NCBI GenBank assembly: GCA_036897095.1
Contig: JAYMSP010002038.1
Coordinates: forward strand, 1 to 26,746
DNA from: Plantago elongata
Taxonomy: Eukaryota > Streptophyta > Magnoliopsida > Lamiales > Plantaginaceae
Direction of reading: 5' to 3'
DNA: 26,746 bases
In this document: positions 20,462 to 26,746 of the stretch, piece by piece
Position numbering within the stretch: position 1 is the stretch's first letter
Layout: every line of letters begins with the position of its first letter
Position numbers and translations under genes: made by a program
The notes under the pieces: model-generated
What the model was told of the DNA's origin: nothing
The model's database searches: none
The model's input: only the letters and a program-made list of their open reading frames with translations

Positions 20462-22089
20462 TGTTAAAGAATAAATGTACAAAAGTTAGTATTGAGTTAG
20501 ATTATTATAAGCTTCATTGTTACGGGCTCTTTAAAAACTTCTTTCTCTTATATAAATACTCTCTTATTTAACATATCAGAAAAAATTCTATTCTATTTTC
20601 TTTTAACATGTTATCAGTCCGAAATTATTCACCCAATAAGATTTTAAAATCCCTCCTTCATTTCTAGACCTGCCGTACGAACATAAGCTCAAAAAAATCT
20701 GCCTTGCCTAGCCGCTGTGGATGATAATCACATTAATGGCCGTGGATGATAATCATCCAGAGAGAGATTATGAACCTCTTATTAAAGGACGCAAAGGACG
20801 CATGGATGATGACAGAAGAAAGTTTTGTTTTTGTTTTTTTCTTATTCTTTCTCATCTCTTCTAAACAATACAATGTAATATTCATTCATTAATATTCATG
20901 CACTATATTTTAATGGCATGTACCTGAACAATATCATCTGAAAATTTATACGATGTACCAATCGATCAAGTTACATCTTCTTAAAATCGAAGGGTAGTAT
21001 TTATTGAAAGATAAGTGTTATCTTATTTAATATATTCAATTATCATAGACGGGAAGTGATTGAAAATTGATAATTAAAAATTTATAAAATTTCAAAGAAA
21101 TATCGATTAACCAACCGACGTAGTTGGTACAAAAATATCATAGATCGAAAGTGATCAAGAATTGATGATTGAAAATTTGTGAAATTCTAAAGAAGTATGA
21201 AATAACCAACCGGTGTAGATGGAATAAAAACATCATAGATCAGAAGTGATCGAGAATTGATGATTGTGAATTTATGAAATTCCAAAGAGGTATAGAATAA
21301 CCAACTAGTGTTTTTGAAATATTATGCACACTAATTTAGACGATATTATTGGTGGTGATGCAAATAAAGTATGGATAACCAACCGGCGTAGTTGTATATA
21401 TCAAAATCGATCACTTATGTTATGAGACAGTTAATGATGATGATAAGCTAGAAAAACATATCATTATATTTGATGCAACATTATAAGCTCATACATCTCC
21501 ATGATTGTGAAGCTGTTTGATAAAGATAAGAGTTATGATCTTGTTGGATATCTTTACAATACAATGGAGTTCTGCTATGACATTTTGGAACTATTTTAGG
21601 TTTCAAATATTTGAAGTGTTCTTCCTGAAGAAGACAAGGTGTATATTATAAAAGTTCTTTCATCATAAAGAAGATTTCACCGAAGTACAACTTATCTGAA
21701 GATTTACTCAACCGCATTACATTCGACATCATAGAGAAGCTGGTTTGGAAGATAGAATTTAAGATATTCGAAGAATTGAAGTGATATGTTAATCAGGGGA
21801 GTTGGATACGCATTGCACTCTTTTTTCCTTCGCTATGTTTTTATCTAACTGAATTTTTCTTGACAAAGGCTTTTAACAAGGCAGTATCTCTTGCGTACCA
21901 ACTATCACTAACTCCTGTTCATTTAAGGGGAGTGTTAGAGAATAAATGTACAAGAGTTAGTATTGAGTTAGACTATTATAGGCCTAATTGTTACGGGTTC
22001 TCTAGAAGTTTCTTTCTCTTGTATAAATATATGTTTGTACTATCTTATTTAACACATCAGAATAAATCTCATTCTATTTTCTTTCAACA
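20462..22089 (+). mobile_element. Short LTR retrotransposon (TRIM-like, Copia-derived), about 1.6 kb
   Basis: Two direct repeats bound the element: LTR1 20462-20609 (148 bp) and LTR2 21933-22089 (157 bp). Both start TGTTA(A/G)AGAATAAATGTA and end AACA. Each has a TATA-like word (20551 and 22022). Right after LTR1 comes TGTTATCAG, one base from the initiator-Met tRNA primer site TGGTATCAG. Just before LTR2 is the polypurine tract AAGGGGAG. The internal 1.3 kb has no gag-pol frame. It also carries, shortly before the polypurine tract, a CAGGGGAGTTGGATACGCAT block followed by text typical of plant Copia elements. It would depend on another element for movement. No clear 5-bp target duplication was found. 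Confidence 0.85.
21042..21320. repeat. 95-bp tandem repeat, three copies, inside the LTR element
   Basis: Units start at 21042, 21137 and 21232. Each holds ATCATAGA, AAGTGAT, ATTGATGATT-like and AAATAACCAACCGGTGTAG-like blocks. A partial fourth copy of the last block (ATAACCAACCGGCGTAGTTG) lies at about 21375. Confidence 0.85.
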
Positions 22090-22795
22090 TGTTCACTCTT
22101 AATTCTTTATATTTTGAGGATAAAAAAGTGAAATATGAAAGGAACCCTTAGCATCAAAGAAATCTCCGGCGACTCCGAGTCTCCGACTCCAACAGTACCG
22201 AGAATGGTCGTGCCACAAACGCACACACATGAACATGTGGAATATGGAACATTATAGAAGCCAAATTTGTGTTAATCGATCGATCAATAAGAGGACTAGC
22301 TCATCACTGATAAAAAAAAGTCAAGAAAGATAACGTTGATTGATAGTTTTTCATATATACTGATCCCTCGTCCCACAATAATTTGGACACAGAAGTAAAA
22401 TATAGTCCATAAAAAAGAGTAAAAAGAGTAATAACGGATCTATACGGATGATACATTTCGACAAATCACGAACACACATAACACATATGTGTATGTAAAT
22501 GAAAGGAATATTTTCATGAAGTGCTTGAGTGGAGGAATATATTTACCGAAATTAGTTAAAAAAATTAGTTGGTAACTGAAAAATTAACTGGTAGTTAGAT
22601 TAAATTTTTTCACCAAGTTAATAAACAAGCTAGCTAAAAACTGCACATTTAAATAACGGAATTTTATAAAAAAATAATCATGAACTGAAAAATTAGTGGT
22701 AAACCGAGCTAAATTATACCTAACACTTGATAGACCATCAATTACAAAGAACATATATATGATATGAAATGACGTTTTTATATTTTCTCAATGCA
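22090..22795. other. Intergenic, no gene seen
   Basis: AT-rich spacer. At about 22361 the text GATCCCTCGTCCCACAATAA resembles one Stowaway end, but no matching second end was found. Confidence 0.35.
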
Positions 22796-22812
22796 ACCCC
22801 TTTTGGTTTTAA

Positions 22813-23113
22813 CATTTTTTTTCGAAACGGTTAAATTATTTATTAATATAAAATAAGAGCACAAGAAATGATCTTAACGAATAATTATAAAAGAGACTAA
22901 AATTAAATCGTCTAAATCATAGATCACGATCTAAATCACAACAATAACACTATTCCAACCAATTACAATCCTAAAAGAAGACATAAAACCACAAATCCAC
23001 ACCAATAAATAGTCAACCACCATGAGATAATCAACGGGCATCTTCATCAGCTTCTTCTGAACCACAAAACCGTCCTTGTTCAACCATAGAAGCTCCGATT
23101 TGATAAGCTCCAT
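22813..23113 (-). mobile_element. Likely 3' end of a 5'-truncated LINE or SINE
   Basis: Read on the minus strand, a 60-codon frame (23113-22931) is followed by an AT-rich tail and then TTTAACCGTTTCGAAAAAAA at about 22833-22814, the kind of A-ended terminus seen on plant non-LTR elements. The short frame has a hydrophobic C-terminal half and no domain I can name. No target duplication was seen. Confidence 0.45.
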
Positions 23114-23654
23114 ACCTGGATAGAAAATAAATATTTAGGATTTTAATAATGACATTCTGATCAGGCATTAATTTCGGAGCTAATAAGTACCGTAAAAGTT
23201 CACATAACTGAACCCTTTATAAATTAATACTCAATAAATTAATAATTTAAATAAAATTAATAATTTATTTAGTTCCAATTTAAAATCGATACAAAATTGA
23301 CCCCCTAATCAATAAATTAATAAGATAACAACTTTTTTAAAATTCCAGTGTATATATACTGGTCACAACAAAATTATAAATTAATAATTATTAAAATATT
23401 ACCCAATCAAACTATCACATCTTATTTACTCAAATCATTATTCTCTTACACAACCTATATAACAAACATACAATATTTTATACAATTACAATTCTATACC
23501 AAACACTTATTTTAACAATTCAACTACAATTTAATCACTATTCATCCATTTAAACTGATCCAACTTCGATTCTATCCCAAATAGTCACTAAGATATTCAC
23601 ACATGTCGATCCAACGACAAAACATAATTTTAATTATGTCATCCAAAAGCAATA
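23114..23654. other. Intergenic, no gene seen
   Basis: Very AT-rich, with repeated AATAAATTAATAA words at about 23220-23330. Nothing coding. Confidence 0.4.
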
Positions 23655-23906
23655 CTTCTTCCGTCCCAACAAACTTTATATATTTGTCATTTTTAACCAT
23701 CTCACCAAATTTCATACATTACTAAAAGATGAAAGTTACTCCACCACTAACAAATAATAAACAATCTTAACTTTATACAAAAATTACACATTTTGCCACT
23801 AAAATTACACTTTTCTTCACCTTTTTTATTTTTTATTATTACTTTAATTTTTCACATAAAATTACACGTTATTCGTAATGTTTAAAATTTTATGGGATGG
23901 ACGGAG
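23655..23906. mobile_element. Stowaway MITE, about 252 bp
   Basis: The left end CTTCTTCCGTCCCAACAAA and the right end, reverse-complemented CTCCGTCCATCCCATAAAA, form the standard Stowaway inverted repeat. TA flanks both sides (23653-23654 and 23907-23908). The interior is AT-rich and non-coding. Tc1/mariner transposases are known to mobilise such elements. Confidence 0.85.
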
Positions 23907-23908
23907 TA

Positions 23909-24480
23909 ATTACACATCACTAAGGCTAATTTCAGTGCAAGTTAATGATATTGTTAAGCTTTAACCGAGTTGCATTCACTACCTAACACATATACGTACA
24001 TACTCGGATACTCCATCCTGGAGTCCTATTCAACTGATTTTTTTTAAAACGATTGAAAAATTTCACTTTACAAATTCAATGAACATGAGAAATGCTCGAA
24101 TATACAAGAACTTTACAAGGCAATTCACTAAAAAACCACTCCGAAACTTCTTCTTTTTTTAAAACGATAAAGGTGACTTAACCTCAATTTATTAGTTGAA
24201 GGAAAATCATCTTACCAACCGAATAGCGGTTTGTTGTCTACTGTACTTTTCCGCCCTCACCCAAGTGAATGCTTTTCTGATGTTGTTCTGTTGTTTAACT
24301 TTACTATTCACGGTCATAATCACCATTGGAAGTGGTGTTGGAGGCATAAATTGTAGATGTACGGCTTCACCCGAATATTTAGATTTTAGACAAACAATCT
24401 TCATTCAACTTAATTTTCTAATAAGTTAGTTAATGCTTAATTACAAACCAAAAGTTACTTTGGACATTTTTACGGAGGAT
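23909..24480. other. Intergenic, no gene seen
   Basis: Overlapping frames on both strands at 24196-24429 carry no recognisable family signal and are treated as chance. Confidence 0.35.
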
Positions 24481-24846
24481 AAAAGGTTAAAAATTAAAAA
24501 ATTAACATGTTTATTTCGTTAGATTTTAAAATACAACATTAAAAAGTAGGTAATTCTAAAAAATATTATTTTATTTTTTAAAAATATTTTAGAAGGTAAA
24601 TTTAATTTTTATTAATATTTATAAATTTATAAGGCGAAAGGGCGAGGGGCTCCGCAAAGGCAGTAAGGCGGTCGCTCTATCACCATATAAATATTTAACT
24701 TAAAAAAATTAAATATTAATAAAATAATTCAAAATTTACCTTTAAAAATATTTTTGAATATAAATATAATTTTTGAATTAATTATTTTATATTTTTATAT
24801 TTTAAAATTTAAAGGAATAAATATGTTTATTTATTAATTTTTTACA
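24481..24846. repeat. Fold-back element, copy B (complete)
   Basis: The outer ends pair: TTAAAAAATTAACATGTTTA on the left is matched by the reverse complement of ATATGTTTATTTATTAATTT on the right. The arms of about 150 bp stay AT-rich. At the centre is ATAAGGCGAAAGGGCGA (about 24630-24646), identical to copy A, then a variable GC-rich loop and TCGCTCTATC, also shared. It is non-coding and the family is not recognised. Confidence 0.65.
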
Positions 24847-25969
24847 TGTTATCAGATAGGAAGAAAACCGGCTCGATCGTAGAAAAGTCAAAGTTACTTT
24901 TATAATTGCATGTCTAGACGTATATATATAATTAACTACATAGTACTATTAAATTGAATATTAGATATACTATAGTGTATAGTAATTACTAAAATCTATA
25001 TAATAATACAGAACTAACAAATGACACCCAATTTGTCCCCCTTTTGTAAATATGGGAATCAAGTGTCACCTTTTATTGGTCGATCTCAACATTCCTCAGC
25101 CAATTCAAATTCCCAACACACAATCATTGTTCAATATATTATTATTACATTTTCATGTGTCTTCACAATCATGGCTTGAAAAAGGTTACCCATGGCAATC
25201 ATATACTTCACCTAAAAATGTAATTAAACTTAATTTGTAAAGAGTTGTAAAATGTAATAATTTATATTAATATTTTAATAAGTAGCACGTAAGTTGTTTA
25301 ATTTGTACTAATTTACAAAAATTTAATTTGTAAAGAGTTATAAAATTTAGTAATTTATATTAATACTCTAATAAGTACCGCGTAAGTTGTTCAGTTTGTA
25401 CTAATTTATAAGTAAAAAATAACTTTTCATATTATAATATACAATAATTTTTTTTATAAAGGTTACTGAAAATAAATAAAATAAAACTTAAAAAGACTTA
25501 GAAAATCATAAAAGGTTACTGAAAATAAAATTTAAAAAGACTCAATTAGAAAATCAAACTCTACTAATTCTTACTAATTTGGTTTAAACAGACCGTCATG
25601 CTAAGCTTCACTATGTATCAATTGGAAGATAGATAGCAAGTAAAGTACTAAAATGAGTACAACCAAAATTTATCTAGGATAAGAGAAAAATTGTGCAATT
25701 ACAACCACATAAATACAAGGATCCTTAAACCACATATTTGGCCAACCCATGATATTTATTCCAAGGCCATGTGTAGCTAGTTTATATCTTTCAAGGGATT
25801 ACACCCCACTAAATATTGTTTAGAGCTTTGTCTATTTCGTGGTCCATCCTTTTCCTAAATATATTATTACAATGGAATTTGATGAAATAATGGGGGAAAG
25901 AAGTGTGCATCTACACTCATTACCATTAAAAGAACTGACCCTGGCAGCGGCATCAAATTTTTATGTGCA
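24847..25969. repeat. AT-rich spacer with two tandem duplications
   Basis: At 25231-25412 two units of 93 bp share TAATTTGTAAAGAGTT, TAATTTATATTAATA and CGTAAGTTGTT. At about 25458-25555 two units of about 52 bp share AAAGGTTACTGAAAATAAA and TTAAAAAGACT. No gene is supported; a 62-codon frame at 25052 has no family signal. Confidence 0.65.
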
Positions 25970-26188
25970 CTTCAAGACCGTGTCCAATGCACATCATGCA
26001 CTGACGTCGTGAGGGCGAGGTCTTAATGAAGCGCCATGAGACCAGCCCCAATGGGTGACGTCGGTGCGGCTCAACATGGGACGCCGCAGCATGCTGTGGC
26101 AGCAGCAGCCAATGTGGCACCTTTAGATTTTCTTTTTTCTTTTAATTCGAAAAACAAAAAATATATATTTTTTAAAACGATAATATCT

Positions 26189-26379
26189 TTGAAATACGAA
26201 ATAAAAAAATAAAAAAATCACCAACGGTTATATTTTTTCAATATTTATAAAATGAGATCAATCTTTGATATTTTTTACTTCTCCGAAATACGAAATAAAT
26301 AAAAAAATAAAAAAAACACCAACTGTTATGTTTTTTCAAGATCTATAAAATGAGACCAATCTTGATATTTTTGACTTCA
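26189..26379. repeat. 94-bp tandem duplication with TATA-like boxes
   Basis: Two copies (26189-26282 and 26283-26379) share GAAATACGAAATAAA, CACCAAC-GTTAT, TTTTTTCAA and TATAAAATGAGA. The second TATAAA (26344-26349) is 120 bp before the ATG at 26469, a plausible promoter distance. Confidence 0.75.
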
Positions 26380-26468
26380 TCCCATCTCCAACTCCTCTTT
26401 CTCTCTTAATTAAACTTAAAAAACTCTCTTATCTCAACACACCCTTTCCACTTTCATTTTCCGGCGAG

Positions 26469-26746
26469 ATGGACGCGGAATATTTTTAATGGTTGAAACA
26501 AAACAAACCCCAAAAATACCATGAGTACATGCAAGCTCACTTCGAAAACACGGTTTTTCCACCCCAATCGAGTCCCCAAACGAGTGTCGTTCGACCTTTA
26601 TTCCAAGATCCCTACACCCAAAATTACCAATATCCATCCTCCCAAACACCAATGTTTTCACAAACACCGAAGAGGAGGTCGTGATGGAGACGCAGCCGGA
26701 AAAACAACCGATCTGGAGGCGTGGGAAAGCGAAAGCCACCGGAGGA
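26469..26746 (+). pseudogene. Broken N-terminus of a Harbinger ORF1-like (Myb/trihelix) protein
   Basis: From the ATG the frame reads MDAEYF, then TAA at 26487-26489. It is open again in the same frame (WLKQNKPQKYHEYMQAHFEN, then a Gln/Pro/Ser/Tyr-rich stretch) to TGA at 26682-26684. In another frame the sequence TEEEVVMETQPEKQP followed by RRGKAKATGG continues to the window edge; that acidic-then-basic linker usually precedes the Myb-like DNA-binding domain in these proteins. One stop plus one frame change mark it as a pseudogene. Assignment rests on composition and layout, not on a domain in view. Confidence 0.5.

Larger units (their letters stand above)
25970..26746 (+). mobile_element. 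5' part of a PIF/Harbinger-like element (runs off the window)
   Basis: A GC-rich, CpG-containing block (25970-26115) with words such as GTCCAATGCACATC, CCCCAATGGGTGACG and GGGACGCCGC is followed by CCAATGTGGCA. Then comes an AT-rich leader and a broken ORF. This layout resembles the subterminal region and leader of plant Harbinger elements. The true left terminus and target duplication were not identified, and the transposase would lie outside the window. Confidence 0.5.

Noticed and set aside
22361-22400. Single Stowaway-like end (CCCTCGTCCCACAATAA)
   Set aside because: No matching inverted partner or second TA was found within several hundred bases.
24196-24429. Hydrophobic frame on the plus strand and a counter-frame on the minus strand
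   Set aside because: Both strands are open over the same bases and neither has a motif; most likely chance.
1-26746. tRNA, rRNA, CRISPR array or prokaryote-type operon
   Set aside because: None was seen on reading both strands. The repeats are plant transposon or tandem types, and the coding regions are intron-split.

Overview
This is nuclear DNA from a flowering plant, most likely a eudicot. It is AT-rich, its two genes are split by GT-AG introns, and both encode organelle-targeted plant proteins. The spaces between them are filled with plant-type transposable-element debris (Stowaway MITEs, a LINE, a short LTR element, a long-TIR element, and a PIF/Harbinger-like start). The species cannot be fixed from the sequence. 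The repeat style would suit an asterid, but that is a weak inference.

Two genes can be rebuilt completely. On the minus strand (4444 down to 1327) there is an eight-exon gene for a mitochondrial RecA homologue of the RECA3 type (394 aa), with intact Walker A, catalytic Glu and Walker B. On the plus strand (7349 to 12651) there is a six-exon gene for FATTY ACID EXPORT 1 (231 aa), a TMEM14-family protein of the chloroplast inner envelope. The genes are divergently transcribed, with start codons 2.9 kb apart. They do not share a pathway, although both are nuclear genes serving organelles.

Layout: 1-240, partial fold-back element; 662-808, small MITE-like element; 1327-4444, RECA3 (introns hold a Stowaway MITE and a 64-bp tandem duplication); 4445-7348, intergenic with a GAGC-rich palindromic element at 6501-6750; 7349-12651, FAX1. 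FAX1 intron 1 holds a diverged 0.2-kb duplication. Its intron 2 holds a 115-bp duplication and a decayed antisense LINE. From 13398 to 16190 there is an old tandem array of roughly 360-bp units interrupted by insertions. A 1-kb element with long terminal inverted repeats and a GC-rich hairpin centre lies at 18051-19051. A 1.6-kb short-LTR retrotransposon lies at 20462-22089, a LINE/SINE-type 3' tail near 22813-23113, a Stowaway MITE at 23655-23906, and a second fold-back copy at 24481-24846. The window ends inside the broken first ORF of a PIF/Harbinger-like element (from about 25970).

No tRNA, rRNA, CRISPR or prokaryote-type operon was seen. The most unusual structure is the fold-back family at both ends of the window, whose AT-rich arms surround a conserved GC-rich core. 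The next most unusual are the diverged tandem array behind FAX1 and the hairpin in the centre of the long-TIR element.
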